Source: Symbiodinium sp. CCMP2592
Lineage: Eukaryota > Sar > Dinophyceae > Suessiales > Symbiodiniaceae
Direction of reading: 5' to 3'
DNA: 64,000 bases
Assembly (NCBI GenBank): GCA_905221615.1
Contig: CAJNDT010001269.1
Coordinates: 917,565 to 981,564, forward strand
Under the pieces are notes generated by a model. It was not told the DNA's origin, made no database searches, and saw nothing but the letters and a program-made list of their open reading frames with translations. This document shows positions 53,667 to 64,000 of this stretch, in pieces (positions within the stretch are counted from its first letter, which is position 1; each line of letters opens with the position of its first letter). A program made the position numbers and the translations under genes.

Positions 53667-54516
53667 AAGTTATTGAGCTCCTGAGCTTTCGGCTTCAAAG
53701 TTTGGGTTTCTCGGTCAGTGCGTGTGTGCACGGATAGAACTGGTTTTGTCAGCTCGGGTCCGAGGAGGGGGTACGCTTGAGGCCACCAAGAGCCTCAGTC
53801 GTGTCTGCATGAGTACGAGCTTTAGGATCAACGGTGCTGATGTTGTTCCCGGCTGCATTTGCCGTACGCACAGATGCACATGCCAGGCTTTTCTGTGCAA
53901 GTACCCACTCAGGAAACCTAGGTTCATGAGTTGAGGCATGCAGGTTTCCAAGCAAGGGTTGCACGTCCGGCACAGCATCTGCTCATCCAGGCCAGCTCCT
54001 GCAGATTCTGCAGAAACTGCCGCCTGACTCCGGCCAGTGGCTGGCTGAGCGAGGGATTCCGCTCGAGTCACCGATGCTCCCCATCTTCGAGGATGAGCTC
54101 TACATTGACACGGGAATCTCCATGAACTGACCTGTAACAATTCCTAAATAGTATAGGATCCCTTGTTGCAAAGCCTCCTTCAAGAGAGCCCCCGTATTTG
54201 AGAACAAATCTCCCCAAGCCCGCCACCAACATCGAGAAGTTGGAACTCAACCCCGATCTGTTGAAGACTTCTCCATCGAAGTATATAGGGTTTGTGGGAG
54301 TTATAGGGTCTAGGGTCCCTAAACCCAAAACCCTAAACCCTAAACCCTGGGCTTCAGTGGGAGGAGAACAGCATCCGGCCGCAGCTGATGCGAGCCGTTT
54401 CCATCACTTGGGCGGCTCTGCTCTCAGCAGCCAGCGTCCTGGAACTTCAGCCGTCGCTGGGTTTATCAGGGTTACTATAAGGGATCTATAATATGGGATC
54501 TATAATAAGGGTACTA
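53667..54516. other. Non-coding stretch, no gene seen
   Basis: Short ORFs only. A telomere-like cluster (ccctaaaccctaaaccctgg) lies at 54330-54349. Confidence 0.45.
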
Positions 54517-54574
54517 TAATAATAAGAATAAAAATAATGACAATAATAATAATAATAATATTAAAAATAATAAT
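54517..54574. repeat. (AAT)n-like microsatellite
   Basis: Runs of aataat with aaaaat and gac interruptions. Confidence 0.85.
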
Positions 54575-54595
54575 GGGAATACTTACCTTTGGGAA

Positions 54596-54658
54596 GTAGG
54601 GAATGGAAGAATGGTAGTAAGAGTAGTTATAATTCTACCCCATTCCTCCATTCCCTAC
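54596..54658. repeat. Palindrome, ~22-base arms
   Basis: gtagggaatggaagaatgg (54596) pairs with ccattcctccattccctac (ending 54658). An outer cttacc/ggtaag pair extends it to about 54581-54673. Confidence 0.8.
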
Positions 54659-54673
54659 CAACCAGCGGTAAGC

Positions 54674-57487
54674 TTGTTGAGGGTATCTGTGCCATAACGT
54701 AGGCTTCTTGCCATATAAGCTTTAAATGAGTGGTAGCCGAAAAAGCCTTGAATGACAAGCCCTATAAACCTCAAACCACGTTTAACCCTAAAAACTATAC
54801 CCCCTAAGCCCTCCAAAAACACCCGTCTTTAGGTTGCTTGCGGCGATTTCCCGGCAGCTGCAACATGCATCTCTGTGGGTTCCCGGCCGTTTTCCGGCGC
54901 TGGAGGACACGAACAAGCATCGGCCGTTTGCACAACAAGTGCTGCAAGAGCTGGGACAGGGCTTCTCAGCTGGGTTATCTAAGAGTTCAGGGTACTAACG
55001 GTTACCACCGGTGAAATATCAGCTTTCAGGGTAGGTTCCCTTCTTTGCCGGCATCTTTTGATCCATCAGTTCGTTTCTTAATCAGGTCGGGTAGTAGAGA
55101 GCTTTGTTGCCCCCTCCTCTATGCAGACGTCCCAACTCAAAACCGAAATCCCAGATCCGAAGCTATAGCCCCTGTAATCTAGTCGAGTTCTCCAAGCAAC
55201 AGACCCGAAAGCTCCCAAACAAACCCACAGCCGAAAGCACAAAGAAGCCTTCTACAAGTTGTGGTGGTGGAAACTGAAGGCTCGTCCCTTGCCTCCAGCT
55301 CACCACCAAGAGCTCCCTCCGCAGCGGTTGCGGCGCAGACGGCAGCTGCGACGTTGCCGTCCGTGTTTGGGCCGGTTCATCTTTCTTTAACTATAGGATT
55401 ACATACATACCATTGCCATTGCGTAAACTAGAGACAGGAACTACCAAGGAGACTAGGTGCTATCCAGCAGTGCCCTTTGGTTTTTGCTTGTTCAACTCGA
55501 AAAGTCGTCGAAGAGCACCGTCAAAATTAAGGGGCTACTGGGGAATCTTGTTTTAAACATAGTTCGATTTCAGGGATTTTACCGTGATTCTGCTAGGGGC
55601 GTTGGATGTTCTGCTTGTTGAGCTGAGGGTCTTCTTCGCTGGGGAAGTGGTGAACTGTAGCCGGATAAGTTCAGGAAAACTGGGGCTTCAACATAGCTAC
55701 ACCTGTCCTTGTGGGAGTGATGACTTGAAAGAGGATTCGCCCAAAGTTCAGCGTTGAGGAAGTCGTTGTTTCTAAGTGTGACTCCCGAGCAGCAGCCAGG
55801 TCCGTCCTCAGGTCCGTCCTTCTTTCAACAGGTGGGTTGTTGTACCCTAAAACCAGTAGTAGCGTGGGAAACCTTTAACCTTTTGGGGCACTATAAACCT
55901 TCCAAATTCATTGCTCAGGACATGTCATGACTCTGCAATGGTCGCACCACGCACGATATGGTATGTGGCAAGCTGCAAGCTGGCGTCGCGAATGCTCCCA
56001 CTCTCAAGACATGAGCACAAAAGTATCCACCACAAGCCGTGTCGGAACAGAATCTAGAACCCCTGGTTGAAGCTGTTAACACTTCAGTTGCAATAACGAG
56101 ACGCCCTACTAGTTCCCAAAGCCCGGTTCCAGCTATTTGCCTTTTCTCTCCATCGTAGTTTCTTTTGGGGGCTACCTTATAAACCCTTACATGTATGATA
56201 GGTTACCCCAACGAAAGGAACTGCAATGGAGACTGCAGGTACGTCCATGCAGCAGCATCATGTCCAGGTGTTCTGAGCCCTTGTTGAGCTGATGCTACAG
56301 AAGCCTTGTGTAAAAGTCTGGTAAAGTCATTTAGCCCCTCACTTCATCACTAATCCTAGCGCCCAAACCCGAAAACACCCTTAAGCCGCCCCAAACCCCT
56401 GCCCTCCCCCCTGAACCCGAACATCTAGACCCTCACCTCTAAACCCTCAGCCTTTTTTCAGCCCAGAAGTCTTTTTTGGGTTCTGCCTAGGTGGAATTCA
56501 CGGGCTCCGAGTGGCAGCGTCCGCTTAGGGGTGGCGAGTTCGAGCCGTTCCTGTGCATCTGGGACTCCCTGGGGTGAGAAGGGCTGCTGTAAGGGCTCCG
56601 CAGAAGGTCTATTATCTAGGTAGGGCTTTGGGACATTTTATATTTTCCTTTATTGGGCTTAAGAGGATCTTACCTACTAATATTTTTCAAAAGCTTCAAA
56701 AGCCCCACCTAGTTATGCTTTAGGGGCGTAATTAGAATAACGGTTTGGGAATCACGGGCTCTAGGGGACTAGGATTCCCTTACATGGGGGACTTTGGATT
56801 CGGATGTTTGGTTTAAGGGAGGGGCAGTTTAAGGTGTTTTCAGGTTTGCATTCGATTTTTGTTGGTCCTGGTGGGAACTCTGCAGTTTTTCAGTTTTTGC
56901 TGTTCTTTGGTTATAGTCCGTTAATGCCTCTTCGAGTGTCCACGAGCGCTTTTAGATTTATGGTCTAGGCTTTTACGGTGAGGCAGCGCTTTGAAGTCAG
57001 AATGACGTTAGATGGTGGGGTCCTCTCGATTTGGGGGTTTCGAGGTCTGTAGGGTATTTCGAATAGAGTGTAAAATGCAGTACCCTGTCCCTGTGCCAGC
57101 AAACTGGCTCTCGACCCCTCTTTGTGAACATGCGTATCCGTGCAGAGCAAAGCAATTCCGCTACGCTCCCATTGGTTCATCGACCACCGCCCCGCAGGAA
57201 GGCATGATTAATCTGGGGGCGGGTGCGTGAACATTTGGCGGTCTTGTTTCCTTGAAAGGGCCCCGTAATGGAAATCTACTTACTAATTCTATTGGACACG
57301 CTGCTATTGAAGGGCCGTTATAGTGGTTCAACCTTTTGGCCTGAGCCTTTGCTCTTGCATACCCGTATCCCATGTAAGCCCCATCTTCGACGTAGAGTAG
57401 GTAACCGATTATCCCTAAACCCTATGAACCTTCAGAACCTGCTTAGGACCAGTAACGGACCCCAGATTCCCTAAACCCAAACCCCTA
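54674..57487. other. Non-coding stretch, no gene seen
   Basis: No ORF or RNA gene supported. Scattered CCCTAAA-like heptads around 56360-56450 and a MITE-like AT/GGGC segment near 56610-56735 (tctattatctaggtagggc to ttaggggcgtaattaga). Confidence 0.4.
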
Positions 57488-57567
57488 AGGGTCCAAGTAG
57501 TTCCTATTTATGGTTTTTGGTTCTGAAAAATGCCCTAAAGTCCTATAGTAGGGAGTACTTGGACCCT
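57488..57567. repeat. Palindrome, 19-base arms
   Basis: agggtccaagtagttccta (57488-57506) pairs with tagggagtacttggaccct (57549-57567), two mismatches. Confidence 0.85.
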
Positions 57568-58136
57568 CTGGAACCCCGAGGCCTGTCGTACTGGCTGGCC
57601 AACGCCATAGACCAGGCACTGGGTCGCCCACCGCTGCGCACGGGCTGCGGCTTGAACCATAAGGGTTTTGGGTTCAGGGCTTAGGGTTCCCTTTTGGGGG
57701 GATTTCTAAGAGAGTTCCTTTAAGGGTTTAGGGCCCAGGGTTTAAAGGATATAGGGTTTAGGGCCGCTTAGGGTTGAGACAGGCGTTTCGGGGTGAGGGG
57801 GGGTGGGGCGTAGGGCCAAGGATCCTATTGGGTTTCGGGCTTTGGGACTGTTGCATTTAGGACTTGTCGCTTTCCTGCAGTCTTAGCTGACCTATAAGAG
57901 CCCTACAGCCCCGCCTACAGCCTTTCAAAGCAGGATCCTTTGCATGTTTTGGGGGCTTAAGGTACTTACACATACACAACTTGCAACGGTAACCTCAACT
58001 CAGCTTGGAGGGAAACCGGGATGATTGGGCACTGCATGCGACATCCTTGTAGTTTGGTAGTTCAGGTTCTCGCATTTCATTTTAGATATGCGTGCATGCC
58101 GAAATCGCTATGTTGAGTGTCGCGGCTGAGGTGACT

Positions 58137-58147
58137 GAGAGAGAGAG

Positions 58148-58186
<39 letters not shown>
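58137..58186. repeat. (GA)n microsatellite
   Basis: Nearly pure GA with one GC interruption. Confidence 0.95.
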
Positions 58187-58192
<6 letters not shown>

Positions 58193-58299
58193 AGGTACTT
58201 GGGGGAAGGGTGCCGGGTCGAGTCTTCTTGGCATTCTCGGAGCTTGCCTTCTTTCCGAAGGTTCTAATGTCTAGTCTAGCCTCAAGCTTTGGAAATTAG

Positions 58300-58400
58300 A
58301 ACCCCTAAACCCTAAACCTTAAACCCTAAACCCCTAAACTGCCTCGCCTGGATTGTCCGAGTGTGAGCGCCGAAACCCCTAAACCCTAAACACTAAACCG
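58300..58400. repeat. Telomere-like CCCTAAA clusters
   Basis: Two clusters, about 58302-58340 and 58375-58400, with four and three heptads, separated by unique sequence. Confidence 0.75.
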
Positions 58401-58499
58401 TGTTTGGCCGCGCAGTCCGGAATCGCGAATCGGGAAGTCCAACCCCAAAGTCGCCAAGATTGGTTGTGAAGAGTGTGCGTGCGCGCATGTAAAAACAGT

Positions 58500-58745
58500 T
58501 ACATACATATAATTATATAAGTATGTGTACATTTATGTATACATACACATATATATATACACGTATGCATATATCTACACACATATACGTGCACCCATGT
58601 CTGTAAGCACGTGCATTTATGTATGCATGTATGTATGTATGTGTGTATGCTGGTAGTATACACAGGTGGGTAGGTAGGTAGGTCGGTGGGTAGGTAGGTC
58701 GGTAGGTAAGTCGGTAGGTAAGGAAGGAGGGAGGTATGCAGATGC
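58500..58745. repeat. Mixed ATAC/GTAT and GGTA tetranucleotide repeats
   Basis: ACATATA-type sequence, then gtatgtatgtatgt, then ggtaggtaggtaggtcggtg over about 80 bases. Confidence 0.85.
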
Positions 58746-59267
58746 ATATGTGCATGCTATGTGTCCTGCACACATGAGTACTCATATACATCTATACGGA
58801 GATAGATATCCTACCCGGATATCTGCAATCTCCGTAGACAGTCTTGATCCTCAAGTCTTCAGCTGTCATTCCATTACTCATACACTTCCATGCAGATACA
58901 CTTACTTACATGCATACATACCTGCATATACGCAGCCAAGTACACCAAATACATCATATACAGTACAGAGTATGGGTACATTTTTTCTATTTATATACAA
59001 GTGTACATATGCACATATGTCTGTATTTTGAATAATAAAGATAGCAATAAGACAATAAGAATATGGGTTTACCAGCCTACATGCGTGCATGTCTACGCAT
59101 ATGTCCATATGGTATGTCTGCAACATAGTTTTATGAAGCATACATGTTTTCACTGCATCAAGGTGTTTGCAGCATACACACATCCAGCACACAGGTTCGT
59201 GTACATGTTTATACTCAGACACCGCTGAGATACAGCCGCAGGCGCAGGTACATGTACACATGCATAC

Positions 59268-59340
59268 GCAAACATACACACACACATGCATACATGCATG
59301 CATGCATGCTTGCACATACATATGCATGCATGTATGCAGA
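59268..59340. repeat. CACA / GCAT tetranucleotide repeats
   Basis: catacacacacacatgcata followed by (GCAT)n. Confidence 0.8.
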
Positions 59341-59394
59341 TGTGTACTTATACATCTGACCCACACGGGTAAACAGAGAGAAAGAGAGGGAGTG

Positions 59395-59396
<2 letters not shown>

Positions 59397-59470
<74 letters not shown>
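59397..59470. repeat. (GA)n microsatellite
   Basis: About 74 bases of pure GA. Confidence 0.96.
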
Positions 59471-59475
<5 letters not shown>

Positions 59476-59585
59476 CAGAGGAGAGTTTGTACTGCACTTC
59501 TGTGTTCGCCTACCGACATGTATTTTTTCGCTACGAATACATACAGACAGAGATGCAGACGTGCATACATCCACACGTGCTCTCA

Positions 59586-59587
59586 TG

Positions 59588-59627
<40 letters not shown>

Positions 59628-59630
59628 CGT
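59586..59630. repeat. (CA)n(TA)n compound microsatellite
   Basis: CA run followed by TA run. Confidence 0.9.
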
Positions 59631-61963
59631 ATACATATTTGTATGCATGTACTTATATATGTATGTATGCTTGAGAAATTATGCTCACGGTGGTTTCATC
59701 TCTTGATGTATGCCGCGCACATAGGAACCTGTAAAGCATAAACTCTATACGTATATCCTGCATGTTTCTGTTGGTTAATGACGTTTCATAAGTGGCAGGA
59801 GGATGGAGAGATTACCTGAAAGTTGGGGTTTCAGCAAGGTGGCCCCGTGCCGCAGACCGAGTGGCCCCGCATGTTTGCCAACTGGAAGCTCACGATTTGC
59901 GTGTTTTGGCTTCGGTTTAGGGTTTGCGACTTGAACAGATTGTCAGAGGTCTGTTTATGGCCCAGGGTGTACAGTAGGTCTAAGCTTCAAGGTCCGAACA
60001 GGCTGAGAATTTCTGTGACTTGTCGAGCTGTTTTGTTGTTGGGTAGTGTTTGTAGCGATTTGTGTGGGCTCGTCGCCGTAGGGCACTGGAAGATGCAGGG
60101 CGACCTTTTGTAGCAGGTATTATTATAGAAACAGACTATGAGGACTAGGGTACCAGCTAAGGTGAATCTCATCCTTTTCTTGGCACTCTGGTGGTGAGCG
60201 CAGGCACGTATTCTCACAGTGGCTAGCAAGACCGTCGCAGGCCATATGGCTCCCAAAAGAGATGCTTGCCAGGGTGCTGAGGCCCTAGCGCTTCTGGGTT
60301 TAGCACTATCCCTTTGCTTATGCGCAAGCCGAGTCTTGATGGTTCAGGATCTCGTTTCCGAGCTGTAGTCACACTTTATAACGCCTATTAGGCATGGCAT
60401 CGCATATCGCATGTCGTGGTGTCCCAACTACAGCAGCCCAACGCTACAGCCTTGATTCAGCCTTGATAGGGTTGACTAAAGTGGGCTATCACTCAACTGC
60501 GGAAGTGGATTCAGAGCAGCTTCCTTCCGCCTGGGAGCGAACAAATCTTGGTGTCAGAGGTGTCCCAGCTGCCTTTTCACATCAATAGTTGGACTTATCG
60601 TTGTGAAGCCTTGCCTGCCTTCGGAGCAGCACGTCGGAGTGCATGTGAGTGTATCGGCAAAGGCTTGTGCGCTTCACTTGCCCATTGAAGCAACAACACA
60701 TCTTTACAAGGCATTACGCTCGCACCCTAGCCTGCTTTGTGGGAGTCGTGAGCATCGCCTCAGGTTTGGTGTCTTTGGGTCTTGGTAGCCCGCTCCTCTC
60801 CGGTCGCTGGACCAAAAGAAAGCGTAAACACATGAACCTCTGTGTTGCAGCAGTAGCCAACGTAAGCGGTCGAAGTCGTCGTAGCCGCAGGAGTCGGAGC
60901 ATGTCTTGTGAGGTGATTGCCGGCGACAAGCTTTTGTGAAAGAAAATCCTTTTCTGTTTCTTCCGTTCCGGATGCAAACCTCAAGCAGAGGGAGGCTTTA
61001 GTGGGGTTGCTCTGCCCCTGCCTCCGGCACTTGGGAGGCTCTGTGGGCTTTGTCTACGCCAGGAACCTCCTCCTTAGACTAGAATCTGCTTCATTCTTAG
61101 GCTGCGAGGCCCATCTTAGGAATCTGTAGGTGGAGGGTTGACTTGAGAATCTGCAACAAAGGAGGCTCGAGACTCATATTCATACACGGAAGGACAAGCA
61201 TTGTAGAATACTGTATACCAACAGCCGCCAGTTAGGATCGGAAGCTTCGGATGATGAAGGTTCACAGAAACGGCCATGTTGCTGATGATGATGGTGGTAA
61301 TGGTGATCGTCAGCTTCCTCTTCTTTGCGGTGATTACCAACAAGGTTTTAATCCCCACTGCCAGCATCACCTCCATCAGCATGGCGCCATCTTTATCATC
61401 AGCAGCAAGCCCGTCTAAAAGGGTAGTGTGATAGGGATTTAGCATGGCCGACTTCCTATAATATAGTCCCTACATCCCGCCCTCCCCATCAAAGAAGCCC
61501 TAAACCCTGAGCGTTGTGAGCGCCGAAACCCCTTCGGGCCCTTAGTACGTTCAAAGGGTTTCCTTGTGAGCTCCAACCTAGACCTAGACGGCTCAGTAGT
61601 CTTTGTGTGTTCATAAGTGTATATATATATATATATACACATAGATTTCTTATTTTATTTGTTATATGAGTATATAAGAATAAGTGTGTATATATAAAGA
61701 GGGGTTTGGGCTTAGATCTTATAGTTCAGGGTTAGGGCAGGTTTTAGGCTTTTGGGTTGAGGGTTTGGAGTCTTGTTGTCGATCTCCAAGGAAGCTGCCC
61801 CCATCCCAGCCAGGTGCGCTCCTGGAACCATGAAAAGGCAAGCTGCCTTGGATTGCCAGGGCTTAGGGTCAAGATTTTGTCTCTTATGCACTATATTTAT
61901 GTATACATATATATATATATATATATATTCTCTGTTGCATACTATATACTATATATTATTCAG
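59631..61963. other. Non-coding stretch, no gene seen
   Basis: Short ORFs only; (TA)n at 61620-61637 and 61904-61928; a GAT/GGT-rich segment near 61275-61310. Confidence 0.4.
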
Positions 61964-62050
61964 GATTTGTATGCGGACTGGATTTGGAACGCAAATCCAG
62001 ATGTGAAGGATGAACTTGGTCCACGCATTGAGGCTGAGCGAGAGTTCTTT
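61964..62050 (+). CDS. Possible isolated exon of an unknown protein
   Basis: After attattcag|g an open 29-codon stretch reads DLYADWIWNANPDVK and continues DELGPRIEAEREFF, of good protein-like composition unlike its repetitive surroundings. It ends at ttt|gtatgt, a canonical GT donor. The next AG|G (62145|62146) would give only a seven-residue tail before a stop. No family is recognised and no partner exon is certain. Confidence 0.25.
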
Positions 62051-62169
62051 GTATGTTATGCGTTCTGAGTTGTCCTCTAAATTTGGGTCCTGGTTTAGGT
62101 CCCCAAAATAGCACAGTGGACGTTCCACTCTGGATGTTCTTGCAGGGACATGGACCAGGAAGATCATGA

Positions 62170-63470
62170 CCAGCTAAAGCTTTAGAAACAGGTTAACCGC
62201 GACAGAAAGTAACACAGACTCAGGCAATCCTGAAGGAATCAAGGGATCACATTGTAAAATCCCGAAGCCACTATCTCCGGTACCACTCTTACACTAGAAT
62301 CACTGGAAGTTGCTGCTACTACCATCGCTGTCATCGTACAAGTGCTGATGCTGCTGGTTCGCCGGACCAGCAGGAGCATTGGCTGCTGCTACGGCTTGAA
62401 CGACGACGACGATGACTACGACGACGACTGCTACTGCTAGCCCTAGTGCCCCAACTTCTGCGGATGCTGCTGACACAAGGAACTCTTAAGCGCGAAGCTG
62501 AAGCCGTTCAGGCCTGCTAGCGCCATGGCAGAGCCACTGAAGCTGCTTCGTGAAATTCAGTATGCTAGATGGGTTTGGGCAACCATGGATTTGGTGGAAG
62601 CCTTTCCGATGCTTTCTGAAAAAAGCCATTGCATGGTTCTACATCCTTCGCTCATACCCGAGAGCCCTTACAGCGCAACATCCCAGCGTCCCAGACCGAT
62701 AACCCCACGTTCCAAGCCCTCAGCCGGGTGTTGCGAAGCAAGTCGTGCCACAGCTGGATGTATGTCGCAGTGTCAGGGTACGGATCAGCAGCCTTAGCAG
62801 TCCGTTCTCAATTTAGGGTCAACTCTTTGTTTGTGTAGCAGTGTAGCCTGTTTGGCTGTGACTGCGGCTTATGGTGGGTTTGTATACCAGTGGAGTCCTG
62901 CCGCCAAATGCAAGGAGTAGTAGTGTCATTTTGGGCGGGGCTCATAAGCGTGTCACGCGTGCACCCGAATGGTGGCAAAGCAGCAACCGGAGGCACACTA
63001 AAACCCTACACTCTCGAAGCCATCGAAACATCCGACGCTGATGAATCGTTTAGGGCATCGGCTAAAGTTTCGCAGACCCTGTGCCGCAAGCACTCTAGAC
63101 CCAAGACCATGAACAACGCAAACCTCATAGTCCCTGAGCTCCAGGCCTTACACCGAAACTCTCAAACTTTAAAGCCGACTGCGACGAAACCACCCTAGAT
63201 CGCCCCAAACCCTACAGTACCCAGGATAAATAAGGGAAAGTTTGAACCTGAAGCCTAAACCCGAAACCCTAAAAGGCTCTACTACTTCCCGGTGATGGCG
63301 AAAGGCTTGGGCCCTGCGCTGGTCTGCGAGCTTTCGGGCCTTTCTTGGCTTGGGCCGAAGGCCCTTACGGGTTTAGCGTTTAGGGCTTGAAATTTTGGAG
63401 TCCAGGGTTTAGGGCTCAGTGTCTAGGGTTCAGGCTCAGAGATGGGATTTCTAGTTGTTGATAGTACTTT
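62170..63470. other. Non-coding stretch with trinucleotide-rich block
   Basis: GCT/GAC-rich sequence at 62310-62450. A 90-codon open frame from 62525 resembles nothing known and is not called. Confidence 0.4.
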
Positions 63471-63574
63471 TAGGAACCTGATTTATGAACTAAGTAACCT
63501 GGGCCTCTAACCAAATAGTAGGATGCATATAAGGAACCCGAATAAAGGCCCAGGGTTTCTTAATCGGGTTCCTA
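63471..63574. repeat. Imperfect palindrome, ~30-base arms
   Basis: taggaacctgatttatg...cctgggcct (63471-63506) pairs imperfectly with aaggcccaggg...aatcgggttccta (63545-63574). Confidence 0.7.
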
Positions 63575-63712
63575 CATGAGTATACTTTCAGTTCTGGAGT
63601 TAGGCTTATGGAAAGCTGCGTGGCTTCAGATCCTCTGGATCCGGCAAGACTGAGCCATCCGGGGCCGACTTACCAAAGTAAAGCCCGAACCCGTCGGTCT
63701 GTTCTGAAGTAT

Positions 63713-63886
63713 ATGAACACCTTGGATCTCTATGCCTCTAGGATTACGAGAGCAACTCCTATCATACGAACATATATATATATATATATATATATTTATT
63801 TATTTACTTATTTATTTATTTATATATGTTCGTATGATAGGAGTTGCTCTCGTATTCCTAGAGGCATAGAGATCCAAGGTGTTCAT
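63713..63886. repeat. Near-perfect palindrome, 66-base arms
   Basis: Left arm 63713-63778 starts atgaacaccttggatctcta; right arm 63821-63886 ends tagagatccaaggtgttcat. One mismatch was found (gattacg against gaatacg). The loop is (TA)n plus (TTTA)n. Confidence 0.95.
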
Positions 63887-64000
63887 GAAGTTTGTCGCAT
63901 GAGCCAGCTGATCCTGGACCTGTGGTAAAGACATGCCTGCCCCATGCGGGCGTACTCCTCAAGCCCGCCAACTACAGGTGTCGGAATTCTTAGGGTTCCT

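Noticed and set aside
56500..56570. Possible tRNA B-box (gagttcgagcc)
   Set aside because: No matching A-box, acceptor stem or cloverleaf could be built around it.
59167..59706. 179-codon frame rich in Arg/Glu
   Set aside because: Translation of the (GA)n block.
62525..62797. 90-codon frame starting gccATGg
   Set aside because: Good start context but the second half is Pro/Ser-rich noise and no homology is recognised.

Overview
This window looks like a nuclear genomic segment from a dinoflagellate, most likely a symbiodiniacean or close relative. The evidence is indirect: an intron with a GC donor and an AG|G acceptor (323-445); an 11-base match to the 3' end of the dinoflagellate spliced leader in all three LTRs of a retrotransposon; dispersed TTTAGGG-type telomere-like heptads; very sparse genes; and long stretches of microsatellites, palindromes and small inverted-repeat elements. 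No bacterial signals (operons, ribosome binding sites, tRNA or rRNA genes) were seen.

Layout. 1-1143: the 3' end of a cysteine-rich repeat protein gene with a GPI-anchor-like tail. 1144-3450: non-coding, with a trinucleotide block. 3451-5336: a truncated copy (A) of an AT-rich terminal-inverted-repeat element with a TTTCCAAAA/TTTTGGAAA foldback core. 5337-35181: a tandem of two giant Ty1/copia-type retrotransposons in the order LTR1 - unit 1 - LTR2 - unit 2 - LTR3. A 100-N gap (15866-15965) cuts unit 1 before its third ORF. 35182-36358: a second fragment (B) of the inverted-repeat element, in the opposite orientation to A. 38413-40667: an apparently full-length copy (C). 36359-64000 is otherwise almost gene-free: microsatellites, one MITE-like family, a series of palindromes with unrelated arms, telomere-like heptads, and two weak exon candidates.

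The retrotransposon is the main coding content. Its products are: Gag (coiled coil, acidic hinge, capsid-like helical region, two CCCH zinc fingers), an aspartic protease (DTG), a copia-order integrase, a reverse transcriptase (YVDD), RNase H, a long post-RNase H extension of unknown function, and, after a stop and a 111-base spacer, an intact 2,496-residue third ORF. That third ORF carries a CCHC zinc knuckle, two paired-cysteine zinc-binding motifs and a region strongly reminiscent of the KptA/Tpt1 RNA 2'-phosphotransferase fold, with all four expected Arg/His/Arg/Arg positions matched. A 2'-phosphotransferase-like enzyme encoded inside an LTR retrotransposon is the most interesting observation here. 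Unit 1 keeps gag-pro and int-RT nearly intact; unit 2 has several frame lesions and a 413-base deletion in gag-pol but keeps ORF3 whole. The lesions differ between the copies, so the ancestral reading frame can be inferred by comparing them.
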